NCBI RefSeq assembly: GCF_002930645.1
Contig: NZ_PSNW01000010.1
Coordinates: forward strand, 62,281 to 126,280
DNA: 64,000 nucleotides
Reading direction: 5' to 3'
Source: Solimonas fluminis
GTDB taxonomy: Bacteria; Pseudomonadota; Gammaproteobacteria; Nevskiales; Nevskiaceae
Part shown: piece after piece, positions 1-8,952 of the stretch
Layout of the letters: each line of letters begins with the position of its first letter
How positions within the stretch are numbered: position 1 is the stretch's first letter
Program-made: the position numbers and the translations under genes
Notes under the pieces: generated by a model
The model's database searches: none
What the model saw: the letters and a program-made list of their open reading frames with translations, nothing else
What the model was told of the DNA's origin: nothing

Positions 1-2
1 AG

Positions 3-1202
3 CATGCCGGCCTGGCGCCCGTGAAGCAGGCCGCCGCCGAGCTGGGCATCGCCGTCACCGGCAATCCGGCGGCCGAGTCGGGCGCCCCGCGCAGCCATGC
101 CCTGCTGTTCGATGCCTCCGGCATCGCCAGCGCCGAGCAGCTGCGCGAGCTCTATGACTTCTTCCAGCCGCTGGTGCGCAGCCTGCCGTCCAACGGCCGC
201 GTCGTGGTCCTGTCGCGTGCCCCGGACGAGATCGAGGAGATCGGCCTGAAGACCGCTCAGACCGCGCTGCGCGGCTTCGTGCGCTCGCTGGGCAAGGAAA
301 TCGGCAAGAACGGCACCACCGCCAACCTGCTGGAAGTGGCCGACGGCGGCGCGGAATGGCTGTCGGCGCCGCTGCGCTTCTTCCTGTCCGAGCACTCGGC
401 CTACGTCACCGGCCAGCTGCTGCGCGTGGGCAAGGGCCCCAAGGGCGGCGAGCCGCAGCCCCTGACCGGCTCGCTGGCCGGCAAGGTGGCCCTGGTGACC
501 GGCGCCGCCCGCGGCATCGGTGCCTCCATCGCCGAGACGCTGGCCCGCGAGGGCGCCACCGTGATCGGCATGGATCACCCCTCGGCCGAGGGCGGCCTGG
601 GGGAGACCATGTCGCGCATCGGCGGCCATGGCCTGGCGCTGGATGTGACCGCCCCGGATGCGGCCGACCGCATCGCCCAGGAGGTCGTCGGCAAGTTCGG
701 CGGCCTGGACATCGTCGTCCACAACGCCGGCGTGACCCGCGACAAGATGCTGCGCAACATGTCCCCGCAGCAGTGGGACCTGGTGCTCAACATCAACCTG
801 GGCGCCATCCTGCGCATCAACGAGGGCCTGCTGAAGAACGGTCTCAAGGACGGTGCGCGCATCGTCTGCATCTCGTCCATCGGCGGCATCGCCGGCAATG
901 CCGGCCAGACCAACTACGGTTCGACCAAGGCCGGCGTCATCGGCTACGCCCAGGCCCTGGCCGCCACCATGGCCAAGCGTGGCGGTGCGATCAACGCCGT
1001 TGCCCCGGGCTTCATCGAGACCGCCATGACCGCCGCCATGCCGCTGGGCCCGCGCGAAGTCGGCCGCCGCATCAACTCCCTGTCGCAGGCCGGCCTGCCG
1101 CAGGACATCGCCGAGACGGTGGCCTTCCTGGCCTCTCCGGCGGCGGGCGGCGTGAACGGCTCGACGCTGCGGGTCTGCGGCCAGAACTGGATGGGCGCGT
1201 AA
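3..1202 (+). CDS. fabG: 3-oxoacyl-ACP reductase, long FabG type (5' end outside window)
   Basis: Short-chain dehydrogenase that reduces 3-oxoacyl thioesters with NAD(P)H. The frame is open to the left edge, so the real start lies outside the window; the in-frame GTG at 21 is not convincing. About 400 codons are present of the roughly 450 usual for this long subtype. The N-terminal third is a degenerate Rossmann-like domain; the second domain carries TGAARGIG (cofactor loop), NAG, the catalytic serine in ISSIGG and the YGSTK Tyr-Lys pair. A strong hairpin terminator follows 140 bp downstream. The specific physiological substrate cannot be read from the sequence. Confidence 0.88.
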   Translation, partial: HAGLAPVKQAAAELGIAVTGNPAAESGAPRSHALLFDASGIASAEQLRELYDFFQPLVRSLPSNGRVVVLSRAPDEIEEIGLKTAQTALRGFVRSLGKEIGKNGTTANLLEVADGGAEWLSAPLRFFLSEHSAYVTGQLLRVGKGPKGGEPQPLTGSLAGKVALVTGAARGIGASIAETLAREGATVIGMDHPSAEGGLGETMSRIGGHGLALDVTAPDAADRIAQEVVGKFGGLDIVVHNAGVTRDKMLRNMSPQQWDLVLNINLGAILRINEGLLKNGLKDGARIVCISSIGGIAGNAGQTNYGSTKAGVIGYAQALAATMAKRGGAINAVAPGFIETAMTAAMPLGPREVGRRINSLSQAGLPQDIAETVAFLASPAAGGVNGSTLRVCGQNWMGA

Positions 1203-1330
1203 GGAACCCAATAGGCCTGCTGCGCGACCCGATCTTGCATCTGCGGTGCTCGCCGTACTTCAGTACGGCTGTGCTCCTCGCTGCAACCTCGGGCCGCTCG
1301 CGACGGCCTCTTGGGCTCCTTGGAGAGCGC
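1203..1330. repeat. Intergenic element with an 18-nt palindrome
   Basis: The non-coding stretch after fabG holds a perfect 8-bp inverted repeat with a 2-nt loop (GCCGTACT TC AGTACGGC, 1252-1269) inside a CG-rich block. It looks like a dispersed REP/BIME-type intergenic element, but no second copy is in this window, so repeat status is inference. Confidence 0.35.
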
Positions 1331-1341
1331 GGTTGAGGCAT

Positions 1342-1372
1342 GGGGAGGGCCGCAAGGCCCTCCCCATTTCTT
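1342..1372 (+). terminator. Intrinsic terminator after fabG
   Basis: Perfect 10-bp stem GGGGAGGGCC / GGCCCTCCCC with a GCAA tetraloop, followed by ATTTCTTT. Fits a Rho-independent terminator separating fabG from ribA. Confidence 0.75.
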
Positions 1373-1488
1373 TGCAAAGCCGTCACAATGCGCCGAATGC
1401 CACCTGGCTTCCTGGCCGGGCGGTAAAAAAGATAACGACTTCAATGCATTCCGGGCGGCTGAGACCGGAAGGCCCGATAATCTGCCGC

Positions 1489-2072
<584 letters not shown>

Positions 2073-2076
<4 letters not shown>

Positions 2077-4076
2077 ACCACTCCGAGCCCTCCGATCTCG
2101 CTGACAAGCAGCTCGGCCTGCTGCGCGGGCTCGGAGCGTTCACGACGTCCACCTACCGCCTGACCAAGGGCTTTGCGCCGCTGCTGAAGCTGCTGGCGTC
2201 GGAGCCGGATGTCACCCGCGACGAGCTGACCCTCGCCATCGACAAGGCCTTCGAGGGCCTGTACCAGCACCCGCTGCTGCGCCAGACCGAGAAGCTGACC
2301 AGCTACCTGCGCAAGCGGCACCTGATCCCCAACGAGCAGTCCACCGAGGACCTGATCCGCTTCCTGGTGGAACAGGTGACGGCACGCTCGCCGGTACCGG
2401 TGCCCGAGGCGCTGGTGCAGGAGTTCTGGCTGTTCTTCAACGAGCTGTTCTCCTCGCCGGACCTCAAGGGCCTGGGCGAGCTGACGCTGGACATGGTGCG
2501 GCTGGTGCTGCGCACCTACGAGCCGCAGCTGGTGGAGATCGTCAACCTGCTCAAGGCCGGCCGCCGCTTCAACCAGTGGCAGCTCAACGAAATCCTGCGG
2601 CGCGCGGCGATCATCCGAAACGATGCCACCATCGTGCGGCGCCAGATCCGCGCGCTGCGCCACATCAAGCCGTTCTTCCAGGCCGACCCGCGCGACTTCG
2701 GCGCGCAGGCGCAGATCGTGGCGGCGATGGTGCGGGAGTTCGGTCCGTTCTTCATCAAGATGGCGCAGGTGGCGGCCGCCAACACGGACTTCCTGCCCGA
2801 GGAGATCGCCAGGGAGCTGGCGGTCTTCCACGAGGACGTGCCGGCCATGACCGAGGAGGAGGTGACCTCCGCCTTCCTGGAATGCTACGGCAAGCCGGCG
2901 CACAAGCTGTTCATGGACTTCGACCCGGCGCGGCCGGTGAAGTCCGGCTCCATCGGCAGCGTGTACTTCGCCAAGAAGCCCTTCATCGAGGACGGCAAGG
3001 AAGTCCTGAAGCCGGTGGTGATCAAGGTCGGCCGCCACAACATCGACCGCGAGTTCATCATCGGCAAGCTGGTGCTGGGCCTGGCGATCATGTCGTCGCA
3101 GTACTGGGCGCCGCATACCAAGCTGGCGCCGTTCCTGCGGGCGATGCAGGAGCAGATCGACGAGTTCGTCGCCGGCTTCGTGGAGGAGCTGGACTTCGAG
3201 AGCGAGGCTCGCCACCACCTGCGTTTCTACGAGCGCAGCCTCAAGTCCAACATGTGGAAGGTGCCCGCGATCTACCATCACACGCGGCGCATCATCGAGA
3301 TGGAATACCTCTCCGACGCCACCAGCCTGACGCGCGCCCTGCGCCGCATGCCACTGTCGGAGCGCTGCCGCTTCCAGCGCCAGATCTCGGAGCGCCTGCT
3401 GTATACGCTGCTGTACCACGTGATGGTGCACGGCGAGATGCACGGCGACCTGCACCCGGGCAACATCATGATCGGCTCGGACGGTTCGCTGCACCTGATC
3501 GACTGGGGCAATGTCGTGCCGCTGGACGGCAAATGGAACCTGGTCTGGGACTACCTGGCCGGCGCCATCCTCGCGGATACCGACCTGCTGGCGGACACGC
3601 TGATCCGCGTCAGCACCCAGCCGGAGGCCAATGCCGTGCGCCGCGCGGAGATCAAGGCGCTGCTGGACGAGACGCTGGCCAAGAAGAACATCCGGCCGCT
3701 GACGCTCGGCAACTTCATCCCGGAACTGAAGCGGGAAGGGGCCGACGGCCTCTACCGCCGTGGCCAGGCGATCCTGCAACTGATGTCCAACACCCAGCAT
3801 GCCGGCGTGGTGCTCAAGCGCGACTACCTGCACCTGTCGCGCGCGCTGTTCGCCGCCGCCGGCAGCTTCGGCTCGCTGTACGAGAACGAATCCAAGAAGA
3901 AGCTGGCCGCCGACGTGGCCCGCGGCCTGCTGCGCCTGCCGGTGACCTTCACGCAGGATCGCCTGTACGAAGAGAGCCGCAGCCTGCGGGCCCGTCTGGC
4001 CCGCGTGCTGCCGCTGCCCGGAATCATCAAGCAACGCCTGGCGCCGCCCGCGCGTCCGGCCCTCAACGCCCCGTAG
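2073..4076 (+). CDS. ABC1/AarF/UbiB-family atypical kinase
   Basis: 667-residue member of the ABC1 kinase-like family, whose best-known member UbiB supports ubiquinone synthesis. Visible elements are the GSIGSV nucleotide loop, VVIKVG with the ATP lysine, [11 protein letters not shown] (catalytic loop) and LIDWGN (the DFG equivalent). The family KxGQ motif reads KMAQ in GPFFIKMAQ, and the segment is followed by [18 protein letters not shown] as in true ABC1 proteins. Cotranscribed with ribA by a GTGA overlap. The protein is longer than E. coli UbiB and I do not claim it is UbiB itself; substrate unknown. Confidence 0.82.
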
Positions 4077-4087
4077 TCCCAGTCCCC

Positions 4088-5092
4088 ATGCTCTATTCGC
4101 TGGCGCGCAGCGCGCTGTTCCAGCTCGATGCCGAACGCGCGCACGAGCTGACGATTACTTCCTTCAAGCACTGGCCGCGCCTGGCCACGGCGCCCTTCGC
4201 CGGCCGCGCCCCGGACGATCCGGTGAAGCTGCTCGGCCTTCATTTCCCCAATCGCGTGGGCCTGGCGGCCGGGCTGGACAAGAACGGCGAATGCATCGAG
4301 GCCTGGGCGCGCCTGGGATTCGGCTTCATCGAGGTGGGGACGGTCACGCCGCGGCCGCAGCCGGGCAACCCGCGCCCGCGCATGTTCCGCCTGGTGGAGC
4401 AGCAGGCCCTGATCAATCGCCTGGGCTTCAATAACAAGGGCGTGGACTACCTGCTGCAGCAGGTGGCCAAGGCCGACTACCAAGGCATCCTCGGCATCAA
4501 CATCGGCAAGAACGCCGACACGCCGATCGACCGCGCGGCGGACGATTACCTGATCTGCCTGCGCAAGGTCTATCAGGCGGCCAGCTACGTCACGGTCAAC
4601 ATTTCCTCCCCCAACACCAAGAACCTGCGCGACCTGCAGGACGAGGCCAAGCTGGAGGCCCTGCTCAAGACGCTGAAGGCCGAGCACCGGGAACTGGCGC
4701 AGCGCCACGGCAAGCACACGCCGCTGCTGGTGAAGATCGCGCCGGACGTCAGCCCGGCGCAGCTGGACCATATCGCCCGCCTGGCCGTGGAACTGGGCAT
4801 CGACGGCCTGATCGCCACCAACACCACGCTGTCGCGCCCGGGACTGGAACGGGAAGCGCTGGCGAAGGAGCAGGGCGGCCTGTCGGGCGCGCCGCTGGAG
4901 AGCCTGGCCTGCGAGACCCTGCGCCAGCTGCGTGCGCGCGTCGGCAAGGACTACCCGCTGGTGGGCGTGGGCGGCATCTGCTCGGGCGAGGATGCCCGGG
5001 CACGGCGCCGGGCCGGTGCCGACCTGCTGCAGATCTATACCGGCTTCATCTACCAGGGCCCGCGGCTGATCGGCGACTGCGCCCAGGCATGA
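4088..5092 (+). CDS. pyrD: Dihydroorotate dehydrogenase (quinone), class 2
   Basis: Membrane-associated flavoenzyme that oxidises dihydroorotate to orotate with ubiquinone in pyrimidine synthesis. From ATG 4088 it has 334 residues. It begins with the short amphipathic N-terminal helix of class 2 enzymes (LARSALFQLDAERAHEL), then GLAAGLDKNGE, GTVTPRPQPGNPRPR and the class 2 catalytic serine in NISSPNT, ATNTTLSRPGL, and the FMN phosphate site near GGICSGEDA and QIYTGFIYQGP. The segment after GGICSGEDA reads ARARRRAGADLL, somewhat Arg-rich. It lies 11 bp after the ABC1 gene and is probably in the same operon. Confidence 0.93.
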   Translation: MLYSLARSALFQLDAERAHELTITSFKHWPRLATAPFAGRAPDDPVKLLGLHFPNRVGLAAGLDKNGECIEAWARLGFGFIEVGTVTPRPQPGNPRPRMFRLVEQQALINRLGFNNKGVDYLLQQVAKADYQGILGINIGKNADTPIDRAADDYLICLRKVYQAASYVTVNISSPNTKNLRDLQDEAKLEALLKTLKAEHRELAQRHGKHTPLLVKIAPDVSPAQLDHIARLAVELGIDGLIATNTTLSRPGLEREALAKEQGGLSGAPLESLACETLRQLRARVGKDYPLVGVGGICSGEDARARRRAGADLLQIYTGFIYQGPRLIGDCAQA

Positions 5093-5138
5093 ATGAGGGC
5101 CGGAAAAGGGCCCATCCGGAAGGGGTAGCTAGGAGAAA

Positions 5139-5157
5139 TTGCCCATAACATGGGCAA
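5139..5157. repeat. Perfect inverted repeat TTGCCCAT-aac-ATGGGCAA
   Basis: An 8-bp perfect stem with a 3-nt loop lies between pyrD and the OmpA gene, just upstream of the candidate -35 box. With no T-tract it is more likely an operator or RNA hairpin than a terminator. Confidence 0.5.
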
Positions 5158-5159
5158 GG

Positions 5160-5189
5160 TTGCCGCTGTCATCGGCAATACATTATATT
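5160..5189 (+). promoter_or_regulatory. Candidate sigma-70 promoter of the OmpA gene
   Basis: TTGCCG (5160-5165) and TATATT (5184-5189) are separated by 18 bp, upstream of the OmpA start at 5264. A small palindrome TATTCG-A-CGAATA (5186-5198) overlaps the -10 region and could be a regulator site. Confidence 0.4.
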
Positions 5190-5263
5190 CGACGAATAAT
5201 CACTCCAAGTTGCGATAGTGCTTGGATTTTTTCTTTTCGGCGGTTCATAACAGGGGAAGAGCG

Positions 5264-6469
5264 ATGCGCATGCGGATCATCAGCGCGGCGGCCTTGGCGA
5301 TGTTCAGTGTCGCCCCGGCTTACGCGGTTACCACGGACGGCTACGAGATTCCGTATGTCGGAGCGTTCTATTCCTACGAGATCGGCGACAGCGCGCGCGA
5401 TTCCGATGACGGCCAGGGCTTCCAGCTCAACATCGGCATGCCGATCGACTGGGGCAGCAACAATGCGCTCGAACTGAGCTTCCTTGATGTCGGCCGCGAG
5501 CGCGAGATCGACGGCAACAAGGACTACCAGTCGGCCCTGTCGCTGGACCTGGTGCACCACTACGGCGAGCCGCAGACCGGCGTGAAGTACGTGCCGCGCT
5601 TCAAGCCCTTCGTGCTGGCGGGCGTCAACCTGATCCAGGAAGACGTGCGCGGTGACGACCACGTCCACGGCGGCCTCAACGTCGGTGCCGGCCTGCTGTT
5701 CCCGCTGCCCTGGTACGGCCTGGGCATCCGCACGGAAGCCCGCGCCCAGGCGCAGTACAACGACGAGTCGGTCTCGGGCGAGGACTACCTGATCGACTAC
5801 CGCTTCAACGTCGGCCTGCAGGTGCCGCTGACGCCGTTCTTCGCCGAGCGCAGCGAGCCGGTCGGCAAGCCGGGCGAGTGCGAGATTTCCGTGGTCGATC
5901 CGGTCACCGGCCGCAGCGACTGCGCCGTGGACACCGATGCCGACGGCATCTTCGACAGCGTCGACCAGTGCCCCGGCACGCCTCCGGGCACGCCGGTCAA
6001 CACCAACGGCTGCCCGGTCGCCAGTACCGGCACCGACACCGACGGCGACGGCGTTCCCGACGTGGCGGACCGCTGCCCCGAGACCAAGCGCGGCCTGACC
6101 GTGGACGTGGCCGGTTGCGTGGTGGGCCAGACCATGACCCTTCAGGGCGTCAAGTTCCACAACAACTCCGCCGAGCTGACCGAGGATTCCCGCGGCATCC
6201 TCGACGGCGTGGCCCGTACCCTCAGCAGCCAGAAGAACCTGGCCGTGGAGATCGGCGGCCACACCGACGCCATCGGTACCGAGGCCTTCAACCTGCTGCT
6301 CTCGCAGCAGCGCGCCGAGTCGGTGCGCCAGTACCTGATCGGCCGCGGCATCGACAGCGGCCGCATGACCGCGCAGGGCTACGGCGAGTTCCAGCCGGTG
6401 GCTTCCAACGAGAACGAGGCCGGCCGCGAGAGCAACCGCCGCGTCGAGTTCAAGATCATCGTCGAGTAA
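5264..6469 (+). CDS. OmpA-family outer-membrane protein with thrombospondin type 3 repeats
   Basis: 401-residue outer-membrane protein that would tether the envelope to peptidoglycan. ATG 5264 is preceded by AGGGGAAGAG and begins a signal peptide that ends near AYA (residue 21). Residues ~25-200 are beta-rich and probably form the barrel. Two calcium-binding TSP3-type repeats follow (DTDADGIFDSVDQCPGT and DTDGDGVPDVADRCPET), then a C-terminal OmpA domain with HTDAIGTEAFN and SNRRVEFKI. A frame 14 codons longer exists, but it lacks a ribosome site and would bury the signal peptide. Confidence 0.88.
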   Translation: MRMRIISAAALAMFSVAPAYAVTTDGYEIPYVGAFYSYEIGDSARDSDDGQGFQLNIGMPIDWGSNNALELSFLDVGREREIDGNKDYQSALSLDLVHHYGEPQTGVKYVPRFKPFVLAGVNLIQEDVRGDDHVHGGLNVGAGLLFPLPWYGLGIRTEARAQAQYNDESVSGEDYLIDYRFNVGLQVPLTPFFAERSEPVGKPGECEISVVDPVTGRSDCAVDTDADGIFDSVDQCPGTPPGTPVNTNGCPVASTGTDTDGDGVPDVADRCPETKRGLTVDVAGCVVGQTMTLQGVKFHNNSAELTEDSRGILDGVARTLSSQKNLAVEIGGHTDAIGTEAFNLLLSQQRAESVRQYLIGRGIDSGRMTAQGYGEFQPVASNENEAGRESNRRVEFKIIVE

Positions 6470-6497
6470 TCCTCTTCGATCATCTTCCGGTACCAGA

Positions 6498-6537
6498 CCG
6501 CGTGCTACCCTCCGGTGGCACGCGGTTTTCCGTTTTC
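6498..6537 (+). terminator. Intrinsic terminator after the OmpA gene
   Basis: 12-bp stem CCGCGTGCTACC / GGTGGCACGCGG with one G-U pair and a CTCC loop, followed by TTTTCCGTTTT. Confidence 0.8.
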
Positions 6538-6561
6538 TGCCTCCCTGGAGAGGGGTGATTC

Positions 6562-7644
6562 ATGTTCAAGCGCCTGCTTATTGCTACTGCACTGGTCCTC
6601 TCGGGATGTCAGGGCGGCTCCGACGAGATCGGCTCCGGCGGCGGCTCCTCCGGGGGCGTCGTCCGCTTCATCGTCCTGGGGGACTCGGGTGCGCCGCCCG
6701 AATCCGGCGACGTGGCCAAGATCGTCGAGAAGGTCTGCGCCCAGCGCGGCTGCGACTTTGCCGTGGGTGCCGGCGACAACATCTACGACCAGGGCGCCGA
6801 CTCGGTCGATGACCCGATCTTCCAGTCCGCCTTCGAGGAGCCCTACAAGAACCTGGACTTCCCGTTCTTCATGGCCCTGGGCAACCACGACAACTCCAAT
6901 TCGCCCCTGGGCGGCGGCGGCACCAACGAGCGCGGCGACCACGAGGTGGCCTATACCGCCAAGTCCTCGAAGTGGACCATGCCGGCGCGCTACTACACGC
7001 AGGGCTGGCCGCGCGGCAGCAGCAAGCCGGTGGTCGAACTGTTCGTGCTCGACTCCAGCCCGATCACCCATTTCTTCAATGACCTGAACCCGGCCTGGAA
7101 CGGTGCCAACCTCGAGACCTACATCGCCGAGCAGAAGACCGACATGCAGGCGGCGCTGGCGGCGAGCAAGGCCACCTGGAAGTTTGCGCTGGCTCACCAT
7201 CCCTACGTGTCCAACGGCATGCATGGCAATGCCGGCAACTACGAGGGCGGCGCCCAGCCGGACCTCTGCGCACTGGCCGGCCTGATCAGCCCCAGCTGCC
7301 GCGGTGCCGACTACAAGCTCTTCCTCGAGCAGACGATCTGCGACAAGGTGGACGTCTTCTTCAATGGCCATGACCACGAGCTGTACTGGCTCAAGCCGGT
7401 GGCCTCCTGCGGCAAGACCCACCACATCCTCTCCGGTGCCGCCTCCAAGCACCGCAGCATCCAGGACCAGGCGCGCAACGAGGCCTTCTATCAGGTCGGC
7501 GACACGCATGGCTTCTTCTGGGTGGAGCTGCGCGGCAACCGCTTCACCGGTGCGGCTTACCGCGTCGGCGCCGGCGGCATCGCCACCGACGTGGACGACA
7601 AGGGCGAGCCCAAGCCGGCCTTCGAGATGAGCTTCACCAAGTGA
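6562..7644 (+). CDS. Metallophosphoesterase lipoprotein (purple acid phosphatase-like)
   Basis: 360-residue calcineurin-like phosphoesterase, probably anchored to the envelope as a lipoprotein: lipobox L-S-G-C with Cys16, followed by a Gly/Ser linker. The dinuclear-metal motifs appear in order as VLGDSG, GAGDNIYDQG, LGNHDN, AHHPYVSNGMHG and FNGHDHELYW, an arrangement close to tartrate-resistant (type 5) acid phosphatases. It would hydrolyse phosphomonoesters outside the cytoplasm. The stop overlaps the GTG of the next gene. Confidence 0.85.
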   Translation: MFKRLLIATALVLSGCQGGSDEIGSGGGSSGGVVRFIVLGDSGAPPESGDVAKIVEKVCAQRGCDFAVGAGDNIYDQGADSVDDPIFQSAFEEPYKNLDFPFFMALGNHDNSNSPLGGGGTNERGDHEVAYTAKSSKWTMPARYYTQGWPRGSSKPVVELFVLDSSPITHFFNDLNPAWNGANLETYIAEQKTDMQAALAASKATWKFALAHHPYVSNGMHGNAGNYEGGAQPDLCALAGLISPSCRGADYKLFLEQTICDKVDVFFNGHDHELYWLKPVASCGKTHHILSGAASKHRSIQDQARNEAFYQVGDTHGFFWVELRGNRFTGAAYRVGAGGIATDVDDKGEPKPAFEMSFTK

Positions 7645-8174
7645 GGCTGCTGCTGGCCGCCTTGCTGCTGCTGGGCCTGGCGGCCTGCCAGCGCCAGCCG
7701 CCGCCGCAGGCCGTGGACGTGCCGGCGGCAGGCCTGCAGCTGCGCGTGCCGGCCGGCTGGCGGACGGATACCAGCCCCGGCAGCCTGTTCTTTGCGCTGC
7801 CGACGGAGCAGGGGCAGCTGGTCGGGCGCAGCTTCTTCCTGGTGGCGAGCGACCCGATGCGGCCGCAGCCCAGCGGCCGCCCGGCGAGCCTGGACAGCTA
7901 TGTCCGCTACAAGGAAGAGCAGGGCAGGGCCCAGGCCCGCGCGTATCGCGTGGTGCATTCCGAGCGCCTGGCCCTGGATGGCGTCGAGGCGGAGCTGCGC
8001 GAGATCGAGCTGTCCGGCCAGATGGAACCGCGGCGCAGCCTCGCGGCCCTGCTGGTGCGCGGCCACGAGGGACTGCTGCTGGTAGGGTCGGCGCCGATCG
8101 ATGATTTCCCCCGGCTGCGCCGCGACTTCGAGGCTGTGATCCGCAGCCTGCGCTGGCAGGCGCCGGCACCTTGA
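7641..8174 (+). CDS. Predicted lipoprotein of unknown function
   Basis: 177 residues from GTG 7641 (GTGA overlap with the phosphoesterase stop). A short hydrophobic signal ends in lipobox L-A-A-C with Cys16, followed by a Pro/Gln-rich linker. The rest is a single alpha/beta domain with LRVPAGWR near its start, reminiscent of DcrB/PsbP-like small envelope proteins, but I cannot assign it firmly. Tight coupling to its neighbours suggests cotranscription with the phosphoesterase and the DUF1289 gene. Confidence 0.7.
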   Translation: MRLLLAALLLLGLAACQRQPPPQAVDVPAAGLQLRVPAGWRTDTSPGSLFFALPTEQGQLVGRSFFLVASDPMRPQPSGRPASLDSYVRYKEEQGRAQARAYRVVHSERLALDGVEAELREIELSGQMEPRRSLAALLVRGHEGLLLVGSAPIDDFPRLRRDFEAVIRSLRWQAPAP

Positions 8175-8383
8175 CCGTGGGCGAGGACGACGAGATCGAG
8201 TCGCCCTGCGTGGGCGTCTGCCGGCTGGACCCGCAGCATGTCTGCGTGGGCTGCCATCGCAGCATGGACGAGATTTCCGAGTGGCCCTACGCCACCGATC
8301 CGCGCAAGCGCGAGATCCTGCGGCTGGCCCAGCTGCGGCTGGCGGGGCTGGAGCAGAAGCGCAAGCCGTTCTGGCGCCGATAA
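8171..8383 (+). CDS. DUF1289 small Cys-rich protein
   Basis: 70-residue protein with the DUF1289 signature: SPCVGVCRLDP, then CVGCHRSMDEISEW. The four cysteines suggest a metal site; the function of the family is unknown. TTG 8171 overlaps the previous stop (TTGA); GTG 8177 is an alternative start. C-terminus is basic (KRKPFWRR). Confidence 0.78.
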   Translation: MTVGEDDEIESPCVGVCRLDPQHVCVGCHRSMDEISEWPYATDPRKREILRLAQLRLAGLEQKRKPFWRR

Positions 8384-8438
8384 CCCCCATTTCCCTGTGC
8401 GGCAGGGCAGAATCCGGGACATCTTCCGGAGTCTTTCC

Positions 8439-8879
8439 ATGAGCACCCCGCAGCGCAGCGATTACGGCCACTTCCTCCAGATTCCCACCCGCTGGGGTGA
8501 CCTGGATGCACTGGGTCACGTCAACAACACCAATTTCTTCGTCTTCGACGAGTCCGTGCGCCTGGACTACTTCGAGATGTTCAGCCGCGACAACCCGCGC
8601 TTCTGGAAGGAAGAGGGGCTGATCCTGGCCAATCTCGGCTGCGACTTCGTCGCGCAGCTGCACCACCCCTCGGTGGTCGACGCCGGCTTCCGCATCGCGC
8701 GCCTGGGCCGCTCCAGCATGAAGACCGAGGCCGGCATGTTCGTCGGCGAGAAACTGGTGGCTGTCACGCGCGGCACGCTGGTGTGGTTCGACTACACCCA
8801 GCAGAAGCCTGCGCCCATCCCCGATCATGTGCGTGCCGGCATCCGCTCGCGGGAGCGCGTCGCGCCGGAAGAGGGCTAG
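8439..8879 (+). CDS. Hotdog-fold acyl-CoA thioesterase (YbgC/FadM-like)
   Basis: 146-residue single hotdog-domain protein from ATG 8439 (TCCGGAGTC upstream). RWGDLDALGHVNNTNF is the diagnostic motif with the active-site Asp; LDYFEMF and KTEAGMFVGEKLVAVTRGTL continue the fold. Such enzymes hydrolyse acyl-CoA thioesters in the cytoplasm; chain specificity cannot be read. It ends 73 bp from the convergent phoX gene. Confidence 0.85.
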   Translation: MSTPQRSDYGHFLQIPTRWGDLDALGHVNNTNFFVFDESVRLDYFEMFSRDNPRFWKEEGLILANLGCDFVAQLHHPSVVDAGFRIARLGRSSMKTEAGMFVGEKLVAVTRGTLVWFDYTQQKPAPIPDHVRAGIRSRERVAPEEG

Positions 8880-8898
8880 CCGCTCTCCGGGAACCGGA

Positions 8899-8925
8899 AA
8901 GAAAACGGCCCGCTTGCGCGGGCCG
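8899..8925 (-). terminator. Terminator for phoX (minus strand)
   Basis: Perfect 8-bp stem CGGCCCGC / GCGGGCCG with a 4-nt loop. Read on the minus strand it is followed by TTTTCTTT, so it terminates the leftward phoX transcript. Confidence 0.72.
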
Positions 8926-8952
8926 AATGGCTCAAGAGTACAGCGGGAAGCT

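Noticed and set aside
1246-1488. Long upstream extension of ribA
   Set aside because: It would include the terminator and palindrome, and RibA homology starts at ATG 1489.
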